From Immersiella caudata (Eukaryota; Ascomycota; Sordariomycetes; Sordariales; Lasiosphaeriaceae): a stretch of 64,000 bases of DNA. The stretch lies in assembly GCA_030512335.1 (NCBI GenBank), contig JAULSU010000001.1, forward strand, positions 5,704,001 through 5,768,000, written 5' to 3'. Shown in pieces: positions 46,942-58,100 of this stretch. The notes beneath the pieces were generated by a model, which saw nothing but the letters and a program-made list of their open reading frames with translations, searched no databases and was not told the origin of the DNA. The position numbers and the translations under genes are program-made. Within the stretch, counting starts at the first letter, position 1. Every line of letters starts with the position of its first letter.

Positions 46942-47571
46942 CTACCAGAGCCGTCTCTGGTAGTACCCCTTTTCTTCTCCCTGTGCCATTTTTCGGAGCT
47001 CCTCCTTGATTCTTCTTCGTCTCTCAGCTCTGCTGATTGGTTTCTGTGGCTGCTCAGAGTCTGCTTCTTCCTTCGCTGGCTTGCCTTTTTTCTTTTTCTT
47101 CTTCTTCTTTGGCTTGTCCTGCTTCTCCGTCTGTGTTGGTGCGTCGTTGGCAGTATCTAAGACTTGCTGCTGCTGCTCGTCTGGTGGTGAAATTGCAGCT
47201 TGAACATCCCCTGGGAGCGTCGGCTTGACCTCCACCACAACAGCCCCAGGCTTCTTCCTTCGATCATAATCATCTTCCACCTCGATAATGGTGCCGTCTG
47301 GAAGTTCCGTCGTTGATTTCTTGAAGCGATCAGGAAGGAATATCTTTGGTGAGGGGCGCGGCTTCGGCTTTATGGCCTGCCGTAGATCGCGAAGCGTCCG
47401 TTGCTGGATGGCATAGCCGCTAAAAAAAAGCGCTGCCGTAAACACAAGCACTTGCAGTCACGATGTTAGATAGAGTCCGATGGAAATGGGTGTGGTGACG
47501 GGTGGCGCTGAAGAGTGCATACCGATTCCCGAAGACACGGCTACCGACACTTGGCTGGAAGTGAGGAGCAT
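46942..47571 (-). CDS. Small single-pass membrane protein, fungal, unknown
   Basis: Two exons, 47571-47523 and 47450-46942, joined over a 72-nt GTATGC...GCAAG intron; 185 residues. Splicing builds a continuous N-terminal hydrophobic segment, MLLTSSQVSVAVSSGIVLVF (part), continuing as TAALFFSGYAIQ. This is a likely membrane anchor at residues 10-32 made of pieces from both exons. Then come RTLRDLRQAIKPKPRPSPKIFLP, DGTIIEVEDDYDRR, a Gln/acidic linker, a run of eight lysines (near 125), and a charged helix ISRAERRRRIKEELRKMAQGE before YYQRRLW. The Arg/Lys-rich cytosolic side suggests contact with RNA, ribosomes or acidic lipid, but this is inference. The gene is divergent from PRP38 with a 418-bp shared promoter. 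Confidence 0.78.
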
Positions 47572-47989
47572 TGCTTCCGTGTGTGCAGCCAATCTCGAAA
47601 CTTGCAAAGAGCGCCTGCAACTTGAGGCGCAAAGATAGAGTCTCACAAAAGGTCACAAGTGCGCAAAACCATTACACAGCAAGAATAACATGGAAAGATG
47701 GAGATGTCAGATCCATGATCCAAATCCACCGCCGACTTCCCCTCCTGCCTCGATTTGCCCATCAGCAGGGGCGCTTCCAGGCTTCGCATACGTCAATAGA
47801 AGGTCGGCGCGTTGGAGGGGCAACAATCGCTTATCGCGCTGATCGACGCCACTAAAAAGTTCGGGACTGCCGCAAGCTCCAAAACAGGTGGGGCCGTCCC
47901 GCACACCCAAATCGCATTCACGATCGCGATCGCGACTTCAACGTTCGCCCACGGTACCAATCCAACCGCAGATACATGCAACATCCACC
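47572..47989. promoter_or_regulatory. Divergent promoter of the membrane protein and PRP38
   Basis: The 418 bp between outward-pointing starts contain the perfect 12-bp palindrome CGATCGCGATCG at 47921-47932, about 60 bp before the PRP38 ATG. The PRP38 frame is open upstream to an ATG at 47888 (34 extra codons, Ser/Arg-rich), but the family start favours 47990. Confidence 0.5.
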
Positions 47990-48763
47990 ATGACCAAAAC
48001 GGAAACCCATCGCGCCGATGAGCGGCGCTTCCTCGACGAGCGCGGCAGCGCCGGCCCCCTCGCGCCCAACGGCCTCAACCCAGCAACCATCATGGAAAAA
48101 GCCGTCAGGGAGCGCATCGTCGACAGCTACTTCTACAAAGAGCAGTGCTTCGCCGTCAACGAAGCCGACATTGTCGACCGTGTAGTTGAGCACGTCGACT
48201 TCATCGGCGGTGTGTACGGTGTCGTGCAGAAACCAACGCCGTTTCTCTGTCTGGCGTTCAAGCTGCTGCAGCTTGCGCCGAGCGATGCGATATTGGAGGA
48301 GTACCTCAAGTTTGGAGGGGAGAAGTTCAAGTACCTGAGGGCGCTGGCGGTGTTTTATATACGGTTGACGAGACCGGATAAGGAGGTGTACACGCGGTTG
48401 GAGCCGTTGTTGGAGGACGGGAGGAAGTTGAGAAGGAAAGGGAGGAACGGGACGAGTCTGACGTATGTGGATGTTTTTATCGACGATTTGTTGACGAAGG
48501 ATCGTGTGTGCGCGACGAGTTTGTGGAAGATGAGGAAGCGGGATATCTTGGAGGACTTGGAGCTGCTGGAGCCAAGGGTTAGCCCGCTGGGCAACATTGA
48601 GGATTTGCTGGAGGAAGAGGACGAGAGGATTAAAGAGGAGGAGAATAGGGATAGGTATGCCGACGATAGCGGGTCGGTGAGGTCCATGACTCCGATAAAG
48701 GCAGACAGTTCGGATAATATGGACGTGGATGACCTGGAGGATAGGCAGGATAGGAGTCCTTGA
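47990..48763 (+). CDS. PRP38: PRP38, pre-mRNA splicing factor
   Basis: Single exon, 257 residues. Prp38 is a component of the U4/U6.U5 tri-snRNP (part of the B complex) needed for spliceosome activation. The PRP38 domain covers about residues 20-185. It shows GLNPATIMEKAVRERIVDS, YFYKEQCFAVNEADIVDRVV, TPFLCLAFKLLQL, YLRALAVFYIRLT and YVDVFIDDLL. The C-terminus is acidic and short (EDLLEEEDERIKEEE, then a Ser/Asp tail), without the long RS domain of animal PRP38B. Upstream in-frame codons from 47888 would add a Ser/Arg-rich leader; I kept MTKTE because the text before it reads like leader sequence. Confidence 0.95.
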   Translation: MTKTETHRADERRFLDERGSAGPLAPNGLNPATIMEKAVRERIVDSYFYKEQCFAVNEADIVDRVVEHVDFIGGVYGVVQKPTPFLCLAFKLLQLAPSDAILEEYLKFGGEKFKYLRALAVFYIRLTRPDKEVYTRLEPLLEDGRKLRRKGRNGTSLTYVDVFIDDLLTKDRVCATSLWKMRKRDILEDLELLEPRVSPLGNIEDLLEEEDERIKEEENRDRYADDSGSVRSMTPIKADSSDNMDVDDLEDRQDRSP

Positions 48764-48966
48764 GCGGGTCGGATCCTGAGCTCAGAGGCGCGTAGCCCGT
48801 TGTTTCCCGTAGACCAATGATACCCATTTCGAGACCTAAGACGAAGCAACTCAAGGCAATTCCCATGTGATGGATCACTCTCGACATTTGCCCACGACAC
48901 AACCTCAGTCAGCACAGACAACATTCACTTACAATGCGCAGGTTTTGAAGGGCTAAAATTTTGGGC
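48764..48966. other. Gap between PRP38 and the tRNA terminator
   Basis: About 0.2 kb holding the PRP38 3' UTR. No gene seen. Confidence 0.5.
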
Positions 48967-48974
48967 AAAAAAAA
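48967..48974 (-). terminator. RNA polymerase III terminator of tRNA-Pro
   Basis: Eight T in a row on the minus strand begin two bases after the tRNA 3' end. This is a standard Pol III stop signal, at the usual distance. Confidence 0.85.
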
Positions 48975-48976
48975 GG

Positions 48977-49073
48977 GGCTCTGTCGGGGATCGAACCCGA
49001 GACCTCGCACAAGCACTTGTTCAAAGTGAGGGGGTTACCCGAAGCGCGAATCATACCACTAGACCACAGAGCC
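48977..49073 (-). tRNA. tRNA-Pro, anticodon CGG, with intron
   Basis: The 97-nt gene folds as a full cloverleaf. The acceptor stem GGCTCTG/CAGAGCC is perfect. The D-arm region reads GTGGTCTAGTGGTATGATT, typical of tRNA-Pro. The anticodon stem is CGCGC/GTGCG with one G-U pair, around loop TTCGGGT with anticodon CGG. An intron of about 26 nt sits after the base following the anticodon and carries CCCC able to pair with GGG of the loop. The T-arm is TCGGG-TTCGATC-CCCGA. Internal A and B boxes are intact. Confidence 0.95.
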
Positions 49074-52000
49074 ACTTGATTGGTGGTTTGTTAAAAATGT
49101 AGTCGGAGGTGCACGTTATCGATAGCCGACCTCTGAAACATCAGCACCAGAACCAACAACGTCCAACGACCAGGCTCTCGTGAGCGAAAGTTCACCAATC
49201 TCCGCGCTCCTCAGTAGAATTGCTCTTCACAAAGTCCTCCATGAATGGTCCAGCCGCAATGGAGGGCCTGCAACATACTCGGTGGCAACATTGCAACGTT
49301 GAACCCCCGTCCGCTGGGAGGCCTGCCTCTCAAGGTTCTCTCCACCGCTACCGGTGAGCGACAACCCATAAACATCATCTCCGTGTCATCCCAGCACCTC
49401 GCTGCAACAGTCACCATCCTCCGGTCCCAGTTCCACGGAACAGCTGCGTAGCAAGGCAAGAAAACCCAGTCGTTTCACGGCTTACGACTTGGTCATTGCT
49501 TCTTTTCCCCGTATCGCTTGGAAACTTGTGACGGGCCCCCAGGCCGGCTTGCTACCTTGCGCTCCCCTTACCTGGCCCTTATTGCCACAACGGGCAACTA
49601 CCGGCGTTGCGGTCGGGAAACGAGGTTACATTTCTGCTCGGATCGCCTCCACTAACAAAAGGGGGCAGCAGTCGTTCTGGGATGGGAGCGAAGCAAGGTT
49701 CTACTTTGGTCTGATGACAGAGTTCACACTGCTACGGAGACAAAAACAAAGGGAGCCATACAACCCCGGGGATTCGCTGGTCGTCACCGATTCAACTACT
49801 AGTACGGCGGTCACTAGTTTGTCTGGGGGAGAGCGGACGGGATCCCGAACTTTTCAGTGCCTATGGTCGTATGTGCTCGGACAAGTCCCAGGAACAGCTT
49901 TTCTCTCTGGGTAACGGGCTCGCCTCCACTCCGGATGCGCCCGCATCTTGCAACGCCAGCGGAGGCCAACCGATCCTAGGGTGGTGATTTACTCGCTACG
50001 CGCACAGCCTATTCCCCTTACTTTTTTGCCAGGCGGGGGGCGGGTTTGGGTGGCGGGTGGTGGAAAGAATCATGAATGGGCGGAGAATACGAGCGCTCTC
50101 GTCTCACGTTGAGGGATAATCTAGCAGATGGAAAGACTTGACGGCATTTACCAAGGTAAGAATCGAGACACGTCTGTGGACGGACCGGGGGGCCGGCCAG
50201 ACCCAGGGAGGGACTGAGCCTCAGCGAAGCCCGTTTTTTGTGAAAGCTAGAGATGGGTGGTGTGTCTGTGAGACACGGGAACCTTGAGCGTACGATGACA
50301 AGTCGGTTTTCGCGCTACGATTGGGTTTTGAGGATTCACGAGTCTTTCTTGTAGGTGATATCTAAAACGGTGTGGCGTCTGGAGGTTTGTTTCGGTTGAC
50401 AAACTCTTCGACACGTAAGCAAGTGGCTCAGTGCAAGCAAGATGTTTTGCATGAAGCATAGACACAGAGGGTGGTAAAAAGCTTCATCCCAAACCTATCT
50501 GGTTTATGCAGTGCGGGGAAGGCTATTCATATCGTTGATCTTCCAAAGCGATCCTGATCGTCAAGGGACGAGGGCAGATCTCGAAACAGGAACACCCCAT
50601 CTTTCTGTGACTGGTCGATTGCACAGCGGCCTTGCCGAAGAATGAGATGAAGCATCTCGCAGAGAGGCAATAGTGTAGCGTGGTGTAATTGACGGCTCCA
50701 TGCCGTGGATTTCGGCCTTCGGCAACATCATCTGGCCATGTCGAGGCCTAAGCCCGCGCGATGTCTCCCCAGTCCTGAAGCGTCGTAGCAAAGTTGAATA
50801 CGAATGTGATAGGAAACAGAAGTGACAATCCGAAACAACCCACCACCTGAAGACAACCCCTGCGTAAACCGCCGAACATGGGGCGGGCGGTTGCTCTTTG
50901 ACCCCAACCCAGCCATGGCTCCATCTTGGCATCTCCACCTCCAGCCAGGGGCACTACTTCCACCGCGGATTGATAGTTCAAAGTCGCAGAGTGCGCGGAA
51001 TGGTACCTTGGGGTTCTTGCGGATGGAAGCTCGGCGTGGGGACGGCGGTTCTGTTAGAAAGCAGGAAGGCTGAACCGAACTAATTACTTTTCTGTCGTGA
51101 TAGCGGAGCGCGAGTGAAAAGCTGGAGCGTCGGTTCTGAGTACGGGTTCAGAGCGTCGACGAGAGCGCCACGAGGTTTCGGCAGAGTTGTGGCGCTGGGA
51201 ACCCAGTACCTGAATGCCTCGCATTTGGGCTCCCCGAGCGAACCAGGTTCTCATTCAGGGGCGGCTGATCACCCGCGAATCGCCAAGCGGCCCACTGAGA
51301 TCTGGGAACCTCGACCCATCGCCCCAGAACCGGGCAGTGAGAGACCTGGAATAGAGCCTGGCAGCATCACTGCACGCATTCCCGTCCTCTGCATGTCGGG
51401 CAGCGAACTCCGCCGACGGCCGACCTGGAGGCCACTCAATCTCGCGCTGAGGCGTAGACAGGCGCCACGGCAAACTGAGCGGCAGCTAATAACCTGGTAG
51501 ATCAGCTGTCACGTTCTCTCTTCGGCGGGTGGATGCTAAAAACAGCGGCCAAAGGATCCCCTGGGCGGGTCTGGTTGCCCGCAATCGCGCGGCTCTTCTT
51601 GTCGACGGTGGACGGTTCGGGCTAAGTCGTCGACCTGAGACGCCCGATTGAGACATTCAGAGGTGTGCGGTTCGCCCGATGAATCGAGCAGCTTCTGGCA
51701 TCCGCTACAAGCGCAGAACCGCACACAGCGGAAGACGCCAAGGTCGCAGACTCAGCTACACTGGCAGCGAGCCTCAGACCTACGAAGCCCGTGCGATGGT
51801 CTCATGGCACCCTCTATCGCCTTTTTGGGGGGTTATACGCACTGGCCTTGCGTTCGCTAGTTGTCACGATGGGTGACTGGTGCATTTAGGAGATTGAACC
51901 TGAACTGAAGCCGACACTTTGACCTTTGAACTTGACTGCGATAGCGACATACTGGGAGTAACGGTGTTATCGGAGGAAAGCCCGACGCGCCTGCCCTTGC

Positions 52001-53224
52001 AAAATCCTTGACCTAATGGGCACTGTGTGGATTCCTCGCAAAAAGACGGCGTGGTCCATCGCCTACTAGCAAACCATGAGCCAACGCTGGTAGTCGGAGA
52101 AAATGAGCTTGTCGTCAACGACTGCTCGCGTCCAACAGAATCTGGCAATTGCTTGAGTGGTCGAGCTGAGAGGGAATCGATTGGATCACAGTGTTTCGTT
52201 CCTGCAGTAGCTCGCAACTCGTGGCTGTGCAGTCTCCCACGTTTCAGGTGAGAGGGCGACCACAGATTCTCGGGTCTCCGCACCCGGTTTTGAGCCCCGC
52301 CATCCGATCTTCTTGGCATGCGTCGAGGTCTTGCATGCGGACCTTTTGCTGGCCGCCGTTGATTGCTTTCTGATCCTTTCGCACTGGAATAGAACCTTGA
52401 CAGATTGACTGCAATCATCGGCCGCAGTCAGTTGCTTTTCTTTAGCCAGCTGCATTTGCGCCGCACCGCAGCACTGCTGTCATCTGTCGCTTGCTATTTT
52501 TCCGGCGATGGTGCTGTTTTTGTCGCCAGGCGGATAACCGATTGGCTGGCGGGGCACGGTGGAAGACGACTGGCTGCCCCCCCTTGCTGCGATCTCTGGG
52601 CGTCGTGGCCAGTGGCAGGGGCCGTTTCTCTGGCAGAGAACCACATCCCTGCTCTGCCGCTCAAGGGGCTTGGCCCAAGAGAGCCGCGCGCCATACCACA
52701 CCACCAGGGCTCCAGGAGACGACAAGGAAGCTTGTTGCATCGTTGCAACCCCGGCGGCGAGAGCGCGGACGGCTCTGGGCACCTCGCTGTGGGGAACGGT
52801 CGTCTCATCTGGCCATCGCCTTACCGTGTCGAGCGACGTGAGTGGACGATGGGGAGCCAATGCAACCTCCAGTCGAGGTTGCAACTTGTATATGAGCGGT
52901 GATATCCTGCCCTCTCCTCTGCTGGACTCTCTTCTGTTCTCCAGGATCTCCTTTCTCGGCACTCTTTCTTTTCTTTCGATACTCTTGATACGTCTGTTTC
53001 ACGAAGCAAAGCCATTCGCTTCTTTGCTTCTCGCCTTCGTTAACTCGCATTTTGTGTTTCACACACTCTCGTTGCTTTGCTCAACACTCTCCAGCAGCCA
53101 CCCACAGTCGTCACAGCGCCAGGTTCGCCGACACTAAAACCAACTACCAAAACAAGACACTCCTGTCGTTTCTATTGCACATATATTTTCAGTCTCCGTA
53201 TCGAAAGAAATAGGCCGTGTCAAG
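49074..53224. other. Gene-poor stretch of 4.2 kb
   Basis: No open frame here has recognisable content, and none gains support by splicing. An 11-bp inverted repeat lies at 51663-51673 and 51716-51726. A TATA-like TGTATATGAG is near 52887, and a C/T-rich leader runs from about 52900 to 53090. Both fit a long promoter and leader for the cell-wall gene that follows. G/C content is ordinary, so this does not look like RIP-mutated repeat DNA. Confidence 0.45.
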
Positions 53225-55179
53225 ATGAAGACCGGCGTCGTTCTCGCCCTGGCAGCCAGTGCCGCGGCAACTGTAAGTCTTTCAGTTACTTGCCCCTAAG
53301 GTGCATGTTGACTGACACCCCGCAGGGCTTCCGCAACTTCCCTCCCTTCAACTGCCCGGAGAACACGGACAACAAGTGCACGGACAAGCAGAAGCCTGGC
53401 TTCTCCTTCGCCGACCTCAACTTGGGTCCCTTCACCGGATACAACGACTTCGGCTGGAAGGGTTTCACCTGCGGCAACAAGGGAGGCAATGGCCGCTTCA
53501 ACAATGGTGGCAGCGGGAAGACGATTGGTGGTGTCTGCACCTCGGACAAGAAGAACTCGCCCTCTTTCGGATGCGGCCCCAAGGTCGACAAGTTTTCTCT
53601 CGGCTCCATCTTCGTGAAGCCTGAGTTTGACTGCGACCTCGAGTTCGTCTACGACATGCCTGATGGCAAGACCTGCAAGCACCGCAGCTTCTGCAAGAAG
53701 TCTGGCTCCAACGTCATCAACAAGCAGTGCGGTGGTGCCAAGAACGTGACCATCATCTTTCCCCCTCAGCCGAACAAGCCCAAGCCGGTCTGCAGCATCG
53801 ACATCGAGACCATCTCGTTCGATTGCAACCCCCCGAAGACCACATTCACCCCTCCGGCACCGCCCGCCACTACCCCCCCTACCCTCCCGGCCTCCAGCAC
53901 TTCCAACTCTCCTGTTGAGTCGACTCCTCCGGCAGTCTCCTCCCCTCCGGTTGTCCCTCCAGTGGTCTCCTCGCCTCCGGTCGTCCCTCCTATTGTCTCT
54001 TCTCCCCCAGTCGTTCCTCCAGTCGAGTCGTCTCCTCCCGTCAAGCCGCCTGTTGAGTCGTCTCCTCCGGTCGCTCCCCCGGTCGAGTCGACTCCTCCTG
54101 CGGTCCCCTCCGAGGAGACCTCTACCGTGGTTGTCAGCAGCACCCTCACCATCCCCACGACCGCCGTGGTGACCACCACCGAGGTTACCACCTTCGAGAC
54201 CACCTCAACCATCTTCTCCACCGTCGTGTCGACCATCACCAGCTGCGCCCCCACCGTTCCTAACTGCGGCAACGGCGGAATCAAGACGACTGTGGTGACT
54301 GTTGCCGTCTCGACCACCATTTGCCCCGCCACTGAGACTATCACCACCGTGCTCACCACCAGCACTGACATCACGACTGTGCTCACCACCACCACTTCGG
54401 TGCCTATTATCATCCCTCCCACCACCGACAAGCCTACTGTATCGCTCACCTCCAACTCGCCCGTCGTGCCCACCGGCCCTGCGAAGCCCCCTGTCGACAC
54501 GCTCCCCTGCCCGGATGTCGTCCCCAAGTGCCTGAACACGTTCCTCTTCGACGTCAAGTGCAAGGACAACTCGGACCACGCGTGCTACTGCCCCGACACC
54601 ATCTTCGTCAAGAACGTCATGGAGTGCCTCTTCGCCCACGGCGAGGCTGAGTCCATCATCTCTGAGGCCGTCATCTTTTTCCAGGGCATCTGCGCTCCCT
54701 TCGTCCCCAGCAACCCCGGCATCGTCACTGGTGTTCCGACCTACGTCACCGTCACTGCCCCTCCCACCGCTGTGGTCCCCATCTTCACCACTGTCACTGT
54801 CGATGCCACCACTGTCCTGCCCTGCACAGATGATGCCGGCGAGGTCATCCCCAGCTCCAGCACGACCTCCACCATCTTCACCACACTCACCCTCCCTCAG
54901 GTCGGCTTCACGACCCAGTCGGGCTCCGTTGGCGTCATCCCCGTCACCCTCCCGCCCTTCCCTGTCGAGACCCCCAAGGGCCCCATCGGCGCTCCTGTTG
55001 CCCCTGGTGCCCCTGGTGCCCCTGGTTTCTTCACCACCGCCGCTCCCACCGGCCCCATTGGCACCGGTGGTATCCGCCCTGTCCCCACCGGTGCTGTCGT
55101 CACCGCCGGCAGCGGTCGTGTCACCGCCAGCCTTGGCTTCTCTCTGGCTATCACCATCCTCGCGGTCATAGGTCTTTAA
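53225..55179 (+). CDS. GPI-type cell-wall protein with CFEM-like domain
   Basis: Two exons, 53225-53272 and 53326-55179, joined over a 53-nt GTAAGT...CGCAG intron; 633 residues. Exon 1 encodes only the signal peptide (MKTGVVLALAASAAAT). Residues 17-190 form a cysteine-rich module (FPPFNCPENTDNKCTDKQ, GFTCGN, CGGAKNVTIIF) with about 11 Cys, of a kind seen in fungal surface proteins. A Pro/Ser linker has five decapeptide repeats (SPPVVPPVVS type), then a Thr-rich stalk likely to be O-glycosylated. A CFEM-like domain lies at about 411-472 (PKCLNTFLFDVKCKDNSDHACYC). It has seven Cys instead of eight, but keeps the Asp used for haem iron in known CFEM proteins. The C-terminus ends in a hydrophobic GPI-addition tail (SLGFSLAITILAVIGL). 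Likely roles are wall structure, adhesion or haem/iron capture; which is undecided. Confidence 0.88.
53941..54090 (+). repeat. Five 30-bp repeats in the cell-wall protein
   Basis: Five adjacent 30-bp units encode SPPVVPPVVS, SPPVVPPIVS, SPPVVPPVES, SPPVKPPVES and SPPVAPPVES. A degenerate copy lies on each side (PVESTPPAVS before, TPPAVP after). The reading is extensin-like and probably rod-shaped and glycosylated. Exact 30-bp spacing points to growth by unequal exchange. Confidence 0.92.
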
Positions 55180-58100
55180 AGAGAATGAAGTGGTGAACTC
55201 TGTACGATATATATCTGATATATAACATTTTGACGCACGCATACACCTTTTTATTCTCATGAGGCGGCAAAACACACTAAGCATAGCATTGGGTGGATGG
55301 ATTTGGTTGGATATACTACGGATGCTTTTTTTTTTTTCCCGAACATTCCTTCAGACGACTTTAGTATCTACGCGCGGGATATACCCCTGGTGGATAGGCT
55401 GTATGTAATAGAATAATAATATACGTGGCAAGACCATGATGGACCTAACATATCGGATCCCTTCTTTGAGCTAGGGTTTGTCATTTGTGAGAGGAGACGG
55501 CGTGACAGCTTTGGACTAGACACGCAGTTCCTTGCTTCAGACGATTCTATGTATTGTAGATTGAATGGGCCCCCCTGTCAGGCCTTCTTGTGCCTGCCAT
55601 GCATTCGATCAATGGAGCCAAGTCTTCTCGGCACAGTCCTTCCTCCATATCACCTGCCTTACGGCCAAACCACGGATGTTTCTCTACAACCAGATCTCAT
55701 CCCAAGTTTTATGTCCTCTCAAAGTTAAGAATCATCGGTTTATTCTCACATCTCCGTCCAGCCGGTTACCTATTCATCAGAACGCGGCGGGGCACCTTCA
55801 ACGTTTCGCTCAAAACCTCGGCGTATACGCGTGGGTCTGCCCTCAGCATGTCTGATGAGAGATGACTGAATTCATGGAAGTGAAAGATCCCATTGGGTTT
55901 GGAGGTAATCGGGTCGCTGATTGGTGGTAGGCGTCGCCCGCCTTGGCTCGGAGATAGCATCAGGCACGCGACGAATCTCCGTCCGGGCACGGCGGTCGGC
56001 CAGACCCACTTGTAAACGGAACCCGATTTACCTAGGGTTCCATTGATGAGTCAATAACGTCGGACGTTAGGCCGCTTCGCAATAAGTTTCCAGAAGTCTG
56101 CGGGCTGACGGACAGCACAATTCTTTCCGGTATTGAGGGCTGACAAATACCGAGCATTTTTCATGTTGAATCCCAGGCCCAACCGGTAAGAGCAAGCGGG
56201 TGATTGCCATGATTTGCAACTAGCTCTTTCCTGCCGAAGCAGAAGATCACATCATCCCAACTTTTACACCGCTAGGTGGGTGAGTGCCTGCCCTGGTGCC
56301 TTACCAGCTCGGATTCCAAAGTGGATGGTTCGAGCGACGTGGTAACATTTCCGTTTGTGCAACACACCAGCCAGCAAGTATCGCGGCCAATCCCAAGGGA
56401 AGCCATCCGAGTGTGCATCCAATCCAATATTGGGGGTCGCATTATGGAAAAGGCGCAGAAGTCGATCTGGATCGACTCCGCCTTCCATGGCCGACGTTGG
56501 CAAAAACGTGGGAGATGCGGGAGCGTCAACAAAGAGCAGCCTCGCAAACTCCGTTGTGACAATGTCCCTCAGAATGCATCAAGGTACCTGCAAGTCTCTT
56601 CTCCTCACCGTCAGGCCCCCCTCCTAATCTGCGCCGTGCTCCTAACTCAGAGGTCAAGTGCGGTCAGCTTGCTCGGCGCCCAGCCTCCCCACACTCGGCA
56701 TGGCGCGGCGCCGCAGCCGATCGAGACAGCCGATCGAGACAGCCGATCGAGACACGGATCATAATGGATCATGATCACGAAAGAGGCTTCGCACATGGAT
56801 CGTGAAGCCAGTCTAGCCACATAGCAACAGCCAGTCTCTTGAGGGGTAGTAGCCATCGCCCATCTGCTTCCGCTGAGTCCTACCCGTGCTAGATACTGCA
56901 TGTGAACTGAAGTAGCGTCGCGCGCGTCTGTCAGCGCCGACTCGGCATTGGCCGTTTTGCGAGACCGCCGGGGATGACCCGAGTCGGCGTTTCGGCCCCC
57001 GTCGCCTGTCGGAGCTCTCAGGTCGCAACGGAGGTGCACTCACTCCCCCGCAGCGGTCACAGTCAATCGGCTTGGCCTGACGACAGTCGACATTTCGGAT
57101 GACATTCCACTTCACCGCCCATCCTTTCTCAAATTGAACCCAGTGCAATGGGCTTTGTGCGCCGTTCGGCGCCCGAGACGGCTCGGACCAAAAGCGACGG
57201 TCACCGGATGAGTTTGGCCAGCCACTCAGCGAACGGCGCCCTTTCAATGATTGCTTATTGTTAAACCCGGACCTATCTCCGGCAACGCCCCAACTGCGAT
57301 TCTTCGCAATACACGCTGTCCTTCCTCAGGTGCTCGAGCCTTCGGTTATGGCGTACTAGCGATGCCACGGCGGGCTTGTAGCCTGTGGCAAGCAACGGTC
57401 GCTTCTGTCTTTCCAATTCGCACTGGCATGATCGATGCGGGCTTCTTTGGGTGTTGTTGGACATTCGATGGAGAACGGTGGGGTCACGTCTTCGTTTTCG
57501 CAAGACCGTCCGCGCATCTTTGAGGTTATTATGCAAGGGTGGCAGGAATGCGGAAGCGAAACCGAGGTTTGCGAGCGCACAGTCTCGAAACCACCCACAC
57601 AAGTTTCCTCTCCTGTGGTCTGCCTCACCTTTTCGCCCGTGAGACGGGTGCATGGGTGCACCGCATCACCCTGCCTTCCAGCCCTATCCGACAGCAGTCC
57701 AACATTGCTGCATGACGGTCACGCAACATCCCGCCGCAAAGAAATCCGCTGATGGGCCTTGGTCGTCGAAATCCTTTTTCTCTCTCAAATTTACGTCAAA
57801 CTCGCCTGAAGTGTCTGGTTGGCCTAGGGATTCAAAATCCGCCATGGATCTTGATGCTGCTCGCGTGCCATTGACAACGGCTGACCAACTGCTTGGCCAG
57901 CGGATGCAGACCTACCCAACGCATCAGCTCAAAGGTTATTACTGGTTTTGGTTTATTCCTGAAGTATTTCTCGAAGTCTTGGAAGGTTGGCATTTGCGGT
58001 CTTGATTATGGGACCGCAGCGTCGCGGCAAGATGGTTAGCTGAGCCTACCAAAGGGGGTTGTCGTCTGCGATGAGGCTCGGACAACAAACATAACGTTAT

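Noticed and set aside
52405..52902. 165-codon open frame before the cell-wall gene
   Set aside because: Mixed, low-similarity text with no splice context. It overlaps several frames of equal length on both strands.
54205..55284. 359-codon open frame opposite the GPI protein
   Set aside because: A low-complexity Gly/Asp shadow of a Thr/Pro-rich coding region.
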